Shown: positions 50,901-61,271 of the stretch, one piece after another
How the letters are laid out: every line of letters begins with the position of its first letter
How positions within the stretch are numbered: the stretch's first letter is position 1
Source of the DNA: Trileptium ribeirensis
Lineage: Eukaryota > Nematoda > Enoplea > Enoplida > Thoracostomopsidae
Reading direction: 5' to 3'
NCBI GenBank assembly: GCA_030248225.1
Contig: JASANE010001401.1
Location: 1-64,000 of the forward strand
Length of the DNA: 64,000 nucleotides
Notes under the pieces: model-generated
Databases searched by the model: none
What the model was told of the DNA's origin: nothing
What the model saw: only the letters and a program-made list of their open reading frames with translations
Program-made: the position numbers and the translations under genes

Positions 50901-53900
50901 TACGCTCCAAGCGTTGTAAGCACATTCGATTTGACGCAGTATACGCAATGGTGTATAGTGGAAGACATTTTTTGCTCTGAATGTCCAAAAACCGACATAT
51001 TTGATCGATAAATAAACATTATTAGCTTCCTCATCCCCTAAAGTTTCAGAAAGGCAATAATACCATCGCAAAACATTACGTTTAATGTAAAAGTTATTTT
51101 TAATGCATTTTAAATCCACTACACCTTCATTTCTTCCATCATCTGTTTTACTATATATAAATTTCGAAGACCAGGTTCCGGTTCCGGTTATTCCCTGCTC
51201 ATGGCTCCATTGCATGGATGACACCCATACAGGCTCACGGGCCAGACCATATGCTATCATAGGCAAAAGACACTAATAAGCATGTCTACATGCGTTCATG
51301 AAATATTTAAGAAAAATATCCAAGACGGACACAATAAACTGTAATAGTTTTCACACAAATAAATGCTTGCTCGCTTCGCACGCAAAAAAAATCCAGAGTT
51401 TTATTAAACTGAGTGCGATACGGCGAGTTACCGCAAATTTAACATAATATACTCAAATTTGCTGACTTATCCACCGAATCAAAATTTATGAAGATTCCCG
51501 GTGCGTGAACCGGGTAAACCCAACTATGAACGTGGTCGTCGGAATCGAGGTCGACATATTCGGGACATCTTGCGGTTTAGATGACGTAGTATTAAGTTCT
51601 TGATATTTTTGATGATTTTTGTCGAAATTGTGAGGTGTTGCGGCACCAACCATAAAAAATTCTACCATATTACGTATTGTAAGATTTCAATGAATATTTA
51701 ATTATAGCACCACGTTTAGGGTTTAAAAACTTTTCCGCCCTTCATATTACGTTTGCGGTTAGTAGTTAATACCGGAGGGGGTGGTGCAAGTACGAGGGTA
51801 GCATGGAGAAGGGCAGCTCACGAACCAGCGGAAGATCAGATATGGGGTCGCCTATTCCCTCCCCACCCGCCCCATAAGAAAGAAGCCACATTTTGTGGGT
51901 AAACATCTGAGCTGCGTTCACTGGAACAAATTTTAGGCTCAAAATTCTGGCAAAATTGAAGTAATATGCTACAAAAATTTGAGCAGCGTTCATACATTAA
52001 AATTCTGCATAAATTCAAAAGTATAAAAATGCTTTAAAATTTTGAGGTAAAAGCTTAAACGTGCCACACCAATAGTACCACTACACAAATTCAAAGAAAA
52101 ACGTAGCTCTTGTTAAGAAAAACAATTTTCAAATATGACGGAGATTTATTTTCTGTTCCTTGTTGGTTTTGAAGATGTCATGCAGAAATTATTGACACAT
52201 TTGCCATACATGCACGAGATCTGAGATCTCTGGGAGGTAACGGCTGCCTTCTGGGAAGGAACGGAAGTCTGCGGCTTCCCCCAGGGGCTAATCAGTCGGC
52301 AGGGCAACGGAGGCCGCCGGGGAAAACTGGGGAGAAAATTTTTCGGATTTTCTGGACCCGAATTATTCAATATTTGCCAATTTTCTCCCGATTTTAACAC
52401 GCTGCCACAATTTTTGTCTATTTCCCCTTGATTGTTGCTAAAACGTTCCGATGAATGTCCGACCCTCATAGGCAGTTAACCCCTATTCCCGAATCAGTGT
52501 GTATTTCCTTTGCATCTTATTGTTCCAACGTTACCTATAAAACTTATACATTTACACAGCTATGAGAAAACGGGGCGCTAAACTTCTAACGGCAAACATA
52601 GAAAGTTTTTGAACTTACGAGGAGATTGACAGACTCGATTACGTCCAGGAATACTTCATTTTTTCGGTACTTGATGCCTTCGGAACGCCACGAAACAGCG
52701 TTTGTCACAGCCATCGGCGGACGCGGCGCGATTTCAAGTTTATGACCTTCCTGTGTTATGTATCTAAAATGATGATAATCCATTAGTATTGAACTGAAAA
52801 GCAAGATCGGCGGTGATAACAATGCTTTCGCATGACCGATGGGCAGGTTCGAAGGTATAAATATAATACAAAGGTAGAAATTGAGGCAAGCGGTCATTGT
52901 TGGTCGAAATGCATCAAATCAAATGACCTACAATTCTGTGCTCTACTAGGATAAATTTTTGAGTGATAAAGTATAATAGTTTTCTGTAAGAATAAAAATA
53001 ACTTTGTTAGCATGTGTGATTTTATAATATTCAAACTTAAGAGTGAAAAAAAATCACTTTTCACAAAAAATTGTCGTGTGACTTTGAAACGATTAAGATT
53101 ATTTTATTTTACCAAAATATCGATAGTGCTAGCTTAGTAACACCACCAAAATTTTGAAAATAATTTTTCCAACATGTGAAATGCTTATAGCTTGAGGTCT
53201 AAGAATGTCAGCATTCAGGGATCATGCAACATATTATATGGCTCGAAGTTTTGCCGCAGCCGTCCGCAAAACGAGTTCTCAATAATAATTACCGACCCCA
53301 AATTCTTGTCATTTAACGTCAATACAAAAGCTACAGTAAAGTAAATTAATGAGCTGCTCCAAACAGAGCACTTGAGAGCTTGCATTGTCAAATGACTTTT
53401 TACGGTTTACAATATCTATCAGTAGACTTACTCTTGTAAAATGTTACTATCAGTTGTCTGCGGATAACCGAAATCCATCATTTCGTCAAGATCATTTGAG
53501 AGTTTGCATCGTCAAATGACTTTTTACGGTTTACAATATCTATCAGTAGACTTACTCTTGTAAAATTTTACTATCAGTTGTCTGCGGATAACCGAAATCC
53601 ATCATTTCGTCAAGATCATTTGAGAGTTTGCATCGTCAAATGACTTTTTACGGATTACAATATCTATCAGTAGACTTACTCTTGTAAAATTTTACTATAA
53701 GTTGTCTGCGGATAACCGAACTCCATCATTTCGTCAAGATCATTTGAGAGTTTGCATCGTCAAATGACTTTTTACGGATTACAATATCTATCAGTAGACT
53801 TACTCTTGTAAAATTTTACTATAAGTTGTCTGCGGATAACCGAACTCCATCATTTCGTCAAGATCATTTGAGAGTTTGCATCGTCAAATGACTTTTTACG

Positions 53901-56900
53901 GTTTACAATATCTATCAGTAGACTTACTCTTGTAAAATTTTACTATTATTTGTCTGCGGATAACCGAAATCCATCATTTCGTCAAGATCATTTGAGAGTT
54001 TGCATCGTCAAATGACTTTTTACGGTTTACAATATCTATCAGTAGACTTACTCTTGTAAAATTTTACTATCAGTCGTCTGCGGATAACCGAAATCCATCA
54101 TTTCGTCAAGTAATTCGTAAATAATCACAAAATTATCGCGTATTGATTCCTCTTCCATTTCTTTGAAATATTCCGAAAATACCTGAAATTAAAACGATAT
54201 TGAACGTATTCGACAAACATGGAGAGCACTGTATGTCCACAATTTGCTATATGACCTATTTCCAAAATATCTGAGTCTTCGAGTACCATTTCAAGCGTAG
54301 ATCATTGCATCTCCGCTCCCGTAATATCCTTAAAACTTTAGTCTAGGACTGCTAGAAATGCTGGCAATGTAGATCACGCACTAGAGCACAATGTGAGCAA
54401 AACTTAAAGATATAGCTTTCAGATTCCATCACTGTCGGAACTTTGTGATGTTTTGAGCCATATTTTTATGTTTAAAATAATATTAGAGTAATGAGAAACA
54501 TAATGTATGAAAATACTACCTACACACGAACAATGACTCGCTTAACAGCGAAAAAATATGTTTCATTACTTAAATAAAACAACCAAAACGGAATTTGCTT
54601 TACTACAAAATAGTTAACATGCCAACGGACTTGTTCTTCGTAACGACGTAGCACAAACACTATGGCATCGGAGAAAACGATCAGACAAGCAGCTTGCGAT
54701 TTCATTATCATTGCTAACAAACAAACAAAATGAAAACACAACTTATCGCTGATGTTCTAGAAAAAATTCTCATTGACAGCTTTTCTCAATTTTGTCACCC
54801 ACTTAGCCTTCGCTAACTTACTTCGACTACTTTGAACAAAATCGAAAGCACCAGGGCAACATTACAATTCTTCCTCGTTATTGAGACCACTAAAATACAA
54901 AACATAATAATACTAATAACTCTAACGAGATTACAGAAGGTAGTGAAACATAGGTACACCCACGCCTTTTGGGTGCACAGCCAATCAGCTCTCAATAGCA
55001 TACGTCGATATGCTATATGTAGATACTACACAATAAAGCACAAGCTAGAACAAAACTAACACCGGAAATAACAAGTTTCCCATGCCCGAAAACCCCCAAG
55101 TGAAACGTTTCAGCCGCCCAGAGCGTCAGAACAAATTTTCGAATTTTGACCTCTCACCCCGAACCATGGGGGCGCCATACCCCCTTACCCATATGCCATA
55201 CAACAAAACCAACACCAGCAATGAGATCCCAAGCCCGAAATCCAACAAGTGGAACTTTTCAACCGCCCAGGACGTTAGAAAAAATTTTCGAATTTTGGTT
55301 CGTGAAACCAACCCCCGTACCTCAAACTCCATAACTCTAGAACCGGAGCCTTAATCGAAGAACAAAAAAGCGCATAGGCATTTATCATTTTACTATGAAC
55401 CACAGCCAACCAGATAAAACATTCGAATGTTAAGATAAGAATAACCTTGCTGTCGTGAAGGGTACTAAAATGGGATAAAATCCCTCATTTTGACCTCCCA
55501 ACCCGAACCATGGGGGCGCCATACCCTCGTACCCATGTAAGAACATGTCACACAGCAAAACCAACACCGGCCATGAGTTTCCCACGCCCGAAAACCACCA
55601 AGTGAAACTTTTCAACCTCCCAGAACGTTAGAACAAAATTTTCGAACTTTGGGTCGATGAACCATGGGGAGGACATACCCCCGCACCTCAAACCCTATAA
55701 CTCTAGAATCGGAGCGTTATTCGAAAAACAAAAATGCGCATCGATTTTTATCATGTTACTATGAAATAAAACCAACCCGATAAAAAAATTCGAAAGTTAT
55801 GATAAAATTAACCTTGCGTCCGTGTAGGGTACTAAAATGGAGCAAAAACCCACATTTTGACCCCTGACCCCGGAACCAGACCGCAAATCAAAAAACTTTC
55901 GGGATGTACACGGTAAACCGCACTATGCCGATTCGAATGAGCCTAAGGGCATGAATATCGGTTAAGTCGTTCCCGAGTTATGGAAAATCACACACATAAA
56001 AAGACGGAATTTAAAAGCTTTCACCCCTGCAACACACAATCTCCACTACGTTACACTACATTCTGATTTTCTCATTTATCTACACGCAAAATACTTTCCG
56101 TGAAACTTAAGAGCAGTATTTTTTGATTTTTGCACCCAGTTTTTTAATTGTAAGAATTTTTCCTTGAAATCTTACTCAAATTTATATAAATCTTATTGTG
56201 GAAAAATTAAACTTCAAAATTTCAAGGAATAGTTTTTGAATTTTAAAAAATATCTGGGTGCAAAAATAAAAAAATACTGGTACAAGAATGAAAGGGTTCT
56301 GATAGTTGGTTTTCCACTCGAATGACCGACTGAGATGGTTCAGTTCAACTATCAGAACCCTTCGATGTATCCACAGGTGTTCGCCAAGGGTCGATTCTAT
56401 CACCTATCTTATTCAACTTTACTGTTGACTGGGCTCCAAAACAAAGTATCACCTTACACGATGGAGTTATGTTCGGTCCGTCCGATACCGACAGGCTGAC
56501 GGACGCTGAATATGCCGATGATCTAGTGCTCACCGCAGACAACGCGCTACAACTTGAACGGTTCCTACACTGCCTTGACGAAAATGGAAGACGCCTAGGC
56601 CTTGTCATCAATGAATCAAAAACAAAGACCATGACATGCTGCATAGATACTCATCATCAAATACGCCTGAACGGAAACCACGTGGAGCGTGTCAACTGCT
56701 GTAATTACTTTGGCAGCTTGTTTACAGCGCAAGGGAACTATGACAATGAAGTCCAGCAAAGAGTAGCGAAAGCAAGGTCTGCATTTGCAGCATGCATCGC
56801 CTAAGGTCTTCGATGAATATTCCAATAAGCGTCAAAACCACCTATAAGGCGGCCATTCGATCTATTCTTCTATATGGCAGCGAAACATGGAGCTCGAAAG

Positions 56901-59900
56901 ACTCAATTTTCCAAAAGCTGGAAACATTTGAAAAATACTGCCGGCGGCGCATATTGGGTGTTACCAAGCGACATCATATACGAAACGCGCAAAACCATGC
57001 GCGCATCGGCTATTTCAAAAGCATCGGAACTATCATCAAAGAAAAGCGTATCGCCCTGCTCGGACATATTCTGTGAATGCACTATTCTAGGCTGCTCAAA
57101 CGACTTCTGATGGCGTAGGTGCCGCAACACTGGAGGCGACCGATTGGGCGACCCTTCCACACCCGGAAACAGCAAACATAGAACACTTCTTCAGACACGT
57201 CCCTCGCCGGCAATGGAGGTAGAATCCATTCCGGCAACGGCAGTGCAGGCTCAGGACAGACAAACATGGAGAGAGCTGGTCAATGGTCGGGCCCCCTTGA
57301 TCGCCAGGGGCAGGTATTAATAAGAATCAAAGGATACATCACTTAAATTTCATGTTAACTATTTTGAATGAAGTTTCTTGAACATTGGAATAGATACAGT
57401 TCACGAAATGCCAATTGGACGCTCAGAGGTCATCAAAAAAGTACTGGTCAGAAGTCCAAATTGTGTAGTGATCCTGCAACCTTCAGTATCAATGAGAAAC
57501 TTCCAGCTTAATGCGAGGCACACGACGGCTGAATGATCATGACCGCGATTATAGAAAAATATCAACAGGTTTCCACTACAAATTAGCTAAAGTGTAAAAC
57601 ATCAGCTTCGTGGTACGAATACTAAGAGAGGATATAATTACTAGTGACGTTTCCGTTTTCGTTAATGTAATAGAAAAGGTTTAGCTTGAGAGCGACGCGT
57701 TACATTATGAAGTGATAAAATTAATCATTATGGGAGAACTATTGATAGTAACTCACAAAGCCAGGCGCAATGCAGCGAGTGTGGCTACTCTGTGCTTATT
57801 AACCATTTTGTCGTTATAAATTCAGTTCCTAAGCCCGCTTAGTCTTATTATAGCAACTATACACCAATACTTCAACGACAACGCTATAGTCATTTTAGCC
57901 ATATATATATATCGAAACCGAAGTACTCTTCCAACTACCAAAAGAGAAGAAACTTTTACATTTAAAAGTCGCAAATTTTAATAGTGATTGTTACACAGTA
58001 GGGTCCCTAAGACTCGTCTTATTTGATGCACATAACGCAAATATAATTCCTTTTATCATATTTAGTAACCCCTAAAAATATACACACATTCAAATTGACT
58101 TACACACATACGTATATATCGGACAAGTGGCGAAATTTGACTATTTTGGTGTCAAACATTACCAAACGTTGCTAAAGCACTATCCCACAGGGTCGATAAC
58201 ACAGCTAATACGGTGTTAAAACAATGAAACCAACTTGTTTAACGGGATAAATAACAGTATAATCCCATAGCTCACGCCCAATAAGCAAAAATGTTGCTTT
58301 CTATTTCGAAATGTTCACTTTTTTAGTGTATTTATTACACTTTGGCTCGCCACAGCTCGCAAACGACACCTCTGGCTAAAACGCATAGCAGCAAAGTTGT
58401 AGCCCAGGACAAGAGGATTCCGTTTTTTTTGCTCGAAGCCTTTATGCCGAGATATGCGAAGCCTTTATGCCGAGATATGCGAAGCCTTTATGCGAAAGAT
58501 TATGCCGAATGTTTATGCGAAAGAAAATTTATGAAAGAAAATTTATGCGAAAGATTATGCGAAAGAAAATTTATGAAAGAAAATTTATGCGAAAGATTAT
58601 GCCTTTAAGCAAAAGTTTTATGCCGAAGCCTTTATGCGAAAGATGGCCAAAGATCATACGGATGGTCAAATTTCAAAAAATCTGACCCTTGTCCCTTTGG
58701 GGCACATTCTGAACCGGAAGACCTGGTCGGCAGGTTTAACGTCTAAAGAAAGCGCCTAAATAGAATGAATTTGTGATAAAATATATGTGAGTTCTATCCA
58801 TCCGGTAATGAGTTATGATTTCTTCAAACGGACAAAAAAATTTTTTCCGCTAGCTAGCCGCTAGCAAAGTTATATATGTAGGTGTGACAACTCTACTCGC
58901 TCTGTTTCAGCAAAACTCACTATGAGTAAGCCAAGCAGCTTTTCGAAGTGTCACTGGTAAAAATAACCACTCAAATACAATAAAAATCATAAAAAAATTT
59001 TGCTCCAACCCATTACCCTATATAGTTATGCTACTATTGTACTTTGAAGAACAGAATGTTTCCATGGTTCTTATATTAGAAGTCCATGAAAAAGGTGTTC
59101 GCACAGTGTGACACTCGGCCATATTCGTGTGTTTAGCTTATCCGATGCTGTGGTCATTTTTCGGCTTACCCACCAACGATTGCAGTCATATTCGACATCC
59201 GCTAGGTCCTCAGGTGATTCGCCTTCCCTACTAGAAACACTAGGGTAGTTGATGCTACCAATGAACCCTTGATGTACTACATGCGTCCACCCATAGAATG
59301 CTTTATACCCCCATAAAACCGAAGCGGTAACAAATACCACCCGAAACATTGATGAAGGAGTGAGAGTACTCGAACGCACCTGAGTAAACCTTGAGAGGTT
59401 CCCCTTGAAATTCTTGGGATAGATCACAGCAGCGGCCACCAAATCAAATAAGGCAAAGTACATGTGTATGATAGGGCCATGCTATTCTACAAATTTTATT
59501 ATGAACGCTTGACGAGATGGCCTCGCTTTATGTTGGGAAGCCGCCGATACAGATCGTATTCGAACAAACAAAGACCGTCCGCCATCCGATATTCCGGAAT
59601 TCCAGTTAAAAATCGAAACAGTTGTTGTTTTTTCATTATAGGACAAACTCGGCATTCATAGATTGAGATAAAAATAGCTTAACCACACAGAGACTACACA
59701 AAACAAGAAAAAGTGTAACCTTCGAACCTTTAACTGTATCCTTGCAATGACAGTGCGACGAATTTTATTATGAACTCTTGACGAGATGGCCTCGCTTTAA
59801 GTTGGGAAGCCGCCGACACAGATCGTATTCGAACAAACAAAGACCGTCCGCCATCCGATATTCCGGAATTCCAGTTAAAAATCGAACCAGTAGTTGTTGT

Positions 59901-60254
59901 TTTTTCATTAAAGGTCAAACTCGGCATTCATAGATTGAGATAAAAATAGCTTAACCACACAGAGCCTACACAAAACAAGAAAAAGTGTAACCTTCGAACC
60001 TTTAACTGTATCCTTGCACTGACAGTGTGAAGAGCTAAATATTATACCTTACGTATATATAATTAAAAATCACCAATAAATTACTGATCATCCTTACGAT
60101 ATAAATTGTTGTATTTGATGTATACAAATGTCGCATCTTGGTGTAAGACAACTGGCGAGACAGCGCCGTCTTCTTCTTGATCCATTATGAGGCCGTAAAA
60201 TTTTTCAATCACACTCGGGTCGATATCGCCGCGGTAATTTCGGGAAAGGATAAC
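41866..60254 (-). CDS. AP1M1: AP-1 clathrin adaptor complex subunit mu (9 exons found, N-terminal exon missing)
   Basis: Medium (mu) chain of the AP-1 adaptor, which binds YxxPhi sorting signals and links cargo to clathrin at the trans-Golgi network and endosomes. Exons in coding order: 60098-60254, 54822-54889, 54052-54182, 52619-52763, 48472-48598, 46896-47110, 45329-45487, 43526-43651, 41866-41964. All phases match and donors are GT, acceptors AG. They give 408 residues and a TGA stop; with the missing first exon (about 14 residues, the MSxSAxxxLDLKGK segment) the length would be about 422, usual for AP-1 mu. The N-terminal longin-like domain reads NYRGDIDPSVIEKF and continues through NFVIIYELLDEMMDFGYPQT. 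The mu homology domain includes NAVSWRSEGIKYRKNEVFLD, FLSGMPELRLGLNDKVLFES, SFIPPDGEFELMSYRL and the C-terminus GYQALPWVRYITQNGDYQLR. It matches mu1 rather than AP-2 mu (LLANANGTVLRSEIVGSVKM). A TTTATT on the plus strand at 41847-41852 gives an AATAAA 14 bases past the stop. Confidence 0.97.
42355..42605. repeat. TTTAACGAATTTCGATTG-like simple repeats
   Basis: Motifs gcgtttaacttaacgaattt and cgatcgattgcattttcg recur several times in both orientations in the last AP-1 mu intron. A related cgttcg/cgttta tract is at 46235-46305. Confidence 0.6.
43526..43651 (-). CDS. AP1M1: AP-1 mu exon
   Basis: 126 bases, phase 0 to 0. Acceptor ttttag, donor gtatgt. Encodes GGKEYLMRAHFGLPSVVNEE and VEGKPPIKVKFEIPYFTTSG ending IQ. 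Confidence 0.96.
45329..45487 (-). CDS. AP1M1: AP-1 mu exon
   Basis: 159 bases, phase 0 to 0. Acceptor ttttag, donor gtaagt. Encodes AKSQFKRRSTANNVEIIIPV, PSDADSPKFKTSIGSVKYMA and DQNACVWYIKSFP. The III before PVPSDADSPKFKTSI and the KY following are as in nematode mu1. Confidence 0.97.
46896..47110 (-). CDS. AP1M1: AP-1 mu exon
   Basis: 215 bases, starts with two bases completing Arg, ends phase 0. Acceptor ttttcag, donor gttagc. Encodes GKSKSVELEDVKFHQCVRLS, RFENDRTISFIPPDGEFELM and SYRLSTHVKPLLWIESVIER to VEYMIK. The region around IPPDGEFELM lies in the cargo-binding mu homology domain. Confidence 0.97.
47600..48065. repeat. 118-bp tandem array, four copies, in an AP-1 mu intron
   Basis: Copies begin near 47603, 47721, 47839 and 47956 (gttattactacaataccaat, gctaaaattttcagaaatta, acagacgccatgcctgcg). 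Copies differ at a few positions. Confidence 0.92.
48472..48598 (-). CDS. AP1M1: AP-1 mu exon
   Basis: 127 bases, phase 0 start, phase 1 end. Acceptor ttacag, donor gtaagt. Encodes ANANGTVLRSEIVGSVKMRV then FLSGMPELRLGLNDKVLFES and TG plus one base of Arg. The preceding intron (48599-52618) holds one hAT-type element and a diverged 163-bp tandem array. Confidence 0.97.
49010..49860. repeat. Diverged 163-bp tandem array, about five copies
   Basis: Marker segments aaaaggcacagcggttacag (49103), aagggtacatcggtcac (49268), aaggatacatcggttgca (49429), aagagtacaatcgtccac (49592) and atagggtatatctgttatac (49757) recur every 161-165 bases, followed by gaatca.tc and ...tttataatc.cag. Old array, strongly diverged. 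Confidence 0.7.
50081..51197 (-). mobile_element. hAT-type non-autonomous element, second copy, inverted
   Basis: 1117 bases, the reverse complement of the element at 61272-62448 over its whole length with scattered substitutions and small gaps. Ends AAGGGAGTAACCGG (left) and CCGGTTATTCCCTG (right). Flanked by CTCATGGG (50073-50080) and CTCATGGC (51198-51205), seven of eight bases identical, so this is an independent insertion. It sits in the AP-1 mu intron between exons 48598 and 52619. Confidence 0.88.
52619..52763 (-). CDS. AP1M1: AP-1 mu exon
   Basis: 145 bases. Acceptor ttttag, donor gtaagt. Completes Glu, then YITQEGHKLEIAPRPPMAVT and NAVSWRSEGIKYRKNEVFLD, ending VIESVNLL. This spans the linker and the start of the mu homology domain and is almost invariant across AP-1 mu proteins. 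Confidence 0.97.
53367..54112 (-). repeat. 124-bp tandem array made from the 3' end of an AP-1 mu exon and its splice donor
   Basis: Six copies of the donor occur at exact 124-base steps (plus-strand ac of the donor at 53430, 53554, 53678, 53802, 53926 and 54050, the last being the genuine one). Each copy carries about 20 codons, LDEMMDFGYPQTTDSKILQE on the minus strand, then gtaagtctactg and some 60 bases of intron. The coding part is preserved apart from a few substitutions (for example CAG ACA for CAG ACG). The exon copies lack an acceptor. Confidence 0.95.
54052..54182 (-). CDS. AP1M1: AP-1 mu exon (source of the adjacent tandem array)
   Basis: 131 bases, phase 0 start, phase 2 end. Encodes VFSEYFKEMEEESIRDNF, then VIIYELLDEMMDFGYPQTTD and SKILQ plus GA of a Glu codon. 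Donor gtaagt. The last 60 coding bases and this donor are repeated five more times in the intron just downstream (53367-54050). Confidence 0.96.
54822..54889 (-). CDS. AP1M1: AP-1 mu exon
   Basis: 68 bases. Acceptor ttttag, donor gtaagt. Encodes (L)VSITRKNCNVALVLSILFKV followed by VE, matching the LYLVATSKKN...FLYKVV segment of mu1. The intron before it is 5.2 kb and contains the RT remnant; the intron after it is 0.64 kb. Confidence 0.95.
55080..55880. repeat. Diverged direct repeat of about 355-363 bp, just over two copies
   Basis: ttcaaccgcccaggacgtta (55257) and ttcaacctcccagaacgtta (55611); gtactaaaatggga (55465) and gtactaaaatggag (55828); cgaaccatgggggcgccata occurs at 55161 and 55505. 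Open frames here are repeat-derived. Confidence 0.75.
56105..56285. repeat. Foldback (hairpin) sequence before the RT remnant
   Basis: gcagtattttttgatttttg...cacccag on the left and ctgggtgcaaaaataaaaaa...tactgg on the right are inverted repeats, with ccttgaaat/atttcaagg nearer the centre. MITE-like. Confidence 0.65.
56340..57325 (+). pseudogene. Non-LTR retrotransposon reverse transcriptase, 3' remnant
   Basis: One frame reads STGVRQGSILSPILFNFTVD, then LTDAEYADDLVLTADNALQL with the YADD catalytic motif, and LGLVINESKTKTM. The stretch between TVDW and the LTD motif is shorter than in intact elements. A stop at 56802 and a frame change lead to YKAAIRSILLYGSETWSSKD, RRRILGVTKRHHIRNAQNHA and KRIALLGHIL, the usual C-terminal region of these LINEs; a further fragment near 57255 reads QTWRELVNGRAPLIARGR. 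No endonuclease domain seen. Lies sense-plus inside a minus-strand AP-1 mu intron. RTE-like by the style of its C-terminus, clade not certain. Confidence 0.8.
57326..58439. other. Intronic sequence, nothing recognised
   Basis: AT-rich part of the first recovered AP-1 mu intron, with a short TA tract near 57905. Confidence 0.5.
58440..58645. repeat. Short tandem repeats around gaagcctttatgc / gaaagaaaatttatg
   Basis: Irregular repetition of gcgaagcctttatgccgaga and gcgaaagaaaatttatgaaa. Overlapping open frames read as repeated MRKIMRKK or CERLCERK peptides and are not genes. Confidence 0.8.
59071..59463 (-). CDS. Unidentified 130-codon open frame
   Basis: Starts with ATG at 59463 and runs to TAG/TAA-type stop at 59071. 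Begins MYFALFDLVAAAVIYPKN, has one possible membrane segment (SSMFRVVFVTASVLWGYKAF) and a polar C-terminal half (SSREGESPEDLADVEYDCNR). I recognise no family. It lies on the same strand as AP-1 mu within a 5.2-kb intron, beside the 269-bp duplication. It may be a chance frame, a mobile-element fragment, or an exon. Confidence 0.2.
   Translation of the reverse strand: MYFALFDLVAAAVIYPKNFKGNLSRFTQVRSSTLTPSSMFRVVFVTASVLWGYKAFYGWTHVVHQGFIGSINYPSVSSREGESPEDLADVEYDCNRWWVSRKMTTASDKLNTRIWPSVTLCEHLFHGLLI
59492..60030. repeat. Tandem duplication of 269 bp
   Basis: 59492-59760 and 59761-60030 are almost identical (aattttattatgaac...cgagatggcctcgcttta...ccttgca.tgacagtg), differing by a few substitutions and one short indel. 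Recent duplication within 70 bases of an AP-1 mu donor (60097). Confidence 0.93.
60098..60254 (-). CDS. AP1M1: AP-1 mu exon (first one found)
   Basis: 157 bases, phase 0 at the acceptor (tatag), phase 1 at the donor (gtaagg). Encodes VILSRNYRGDID through KYNNLY plus the first base of a Leu codon completed in the next exon. This is the second half of the first longin-fold strands in mu1 proteins, so one upstream exon encoding the initiator and LDLKGK segment must exist. I did not find it between 60255 and 64000. Confidence 0.95.
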
Positions 60255-60505
60255 CTATACAAAATAAAAAATACTGAAAATTTTACACCTGCAATCCAAA
60301 TGACTGGTGTTTGACTGAACCATTAGGCTTTCTCATATCTCATTTTAAACCAACGACGTTAATGGCCGAGAAGGAAACAAGCAACATTTTAGTGAAGTAA
60401 TTTTCCAATTACATAGTTTGCGGAAAAAATAGAAAAACGCAGCAGCTTAGTTTATACAATCCACAGAAGACAGTTTGCTGGAGAACACTGACAAGTAACA
60501 AAAGC

Positions 60506-61025
60506 GTGCGGTATGTGAACAACGAGAGATCTGATCCACGTGCACTCGCCAGAGCCTTGAAACCCCGCGTCAAGGTGGTAAAAATATTGCGAGTTCACAA
60601 CGCGCGCGAAGAAGTTGATTCGAAATTCAAGCAGCGTGTTGCTGATGAATGTGGCACGATTTCCAGTGGGAAGTCAAACACTGCAGCAGTAGAGCAGATC
60701 GATGAACGCGCCAGTAATGTCTCAAGTGTTTGCAACGTCCAGAGATCACTGGGTCGAATCAATGGAGCTTATGACTAAAGGCACCAGTGCAGAGCAGCGA
60801 AGCGAGCAGTCAGTTATTAGCAACATGTCACATCTGAAGAAGTGGCAAGCAAATATTTTGGAGCGTACATGAGCGGCAATGCTGTGCTGCTGCCAGAAAA
60901 TTCACTTGCTTTTTGGAAAACGAAGAAGGCTTTCCCAGATTTAGCTAGCATAGCACAATGCTTTGTTGCAACACCATTAAGCAGGATGTCATTTGAACGC
61001 TAATTCAAACTCGGTAAATGTGTGG
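60506..61025 (+). pseudogene. hAT transposase C-terminal remnant
   Basis: An open stretch (60506-60778) contains RALARALKPRVKVVKIL and FKQRVADECG, resembling the segment of hAT transposases after the RNase-H-like core. After stops at about 60778-60820 the same frame gives LLPENSLAFWKTKKAFPDLA and SIAQCFVATPLSRMSFER, a clear match to the hAT C-terminal dimerisation domain (family: W..N...FP.LA..A...L..P.TS..SER.FS); the next codon is TAA, then FKLGK. It lies 250 bases outside the hAT-type element at 61272, so it is a separate remnant or the rest of an older, larger element. Confidence 0.75.
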
Positions 61026-61271
61026 TCACTTGAGACTCGATCTTGACTTCTGCCGTAAAATGTTGAAATGCTCATATAACGAAACTACAATGCTCATCCT
61101 AAAAAAGTACAGGCGGTTCAAAGAAAACGAACCGTAATATTAGCTCTCTGAATCTGAGTTCGATACCAGATCGTAGAGCAGCTGACTGAAAGCGATTGAT
61201 GATAGTCCGACGGAACTGAAGGATTGGTGTACATATCGCCCACTTAGTTGTATATATACTGACCCGACCAT

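Noticed and set aside
50778..51266. 162-codon minus-strand frame
   Set aside because: Extends across the end of the hAT-type element into flanking DNA; in the other copy the frame is broken, so it is not a conserved protein.
55082..55354. 90-codon plus-strand frame and its antisense
   Set aside because: Lies in a diverged direct repeat; the frame is not kept in the second copy.
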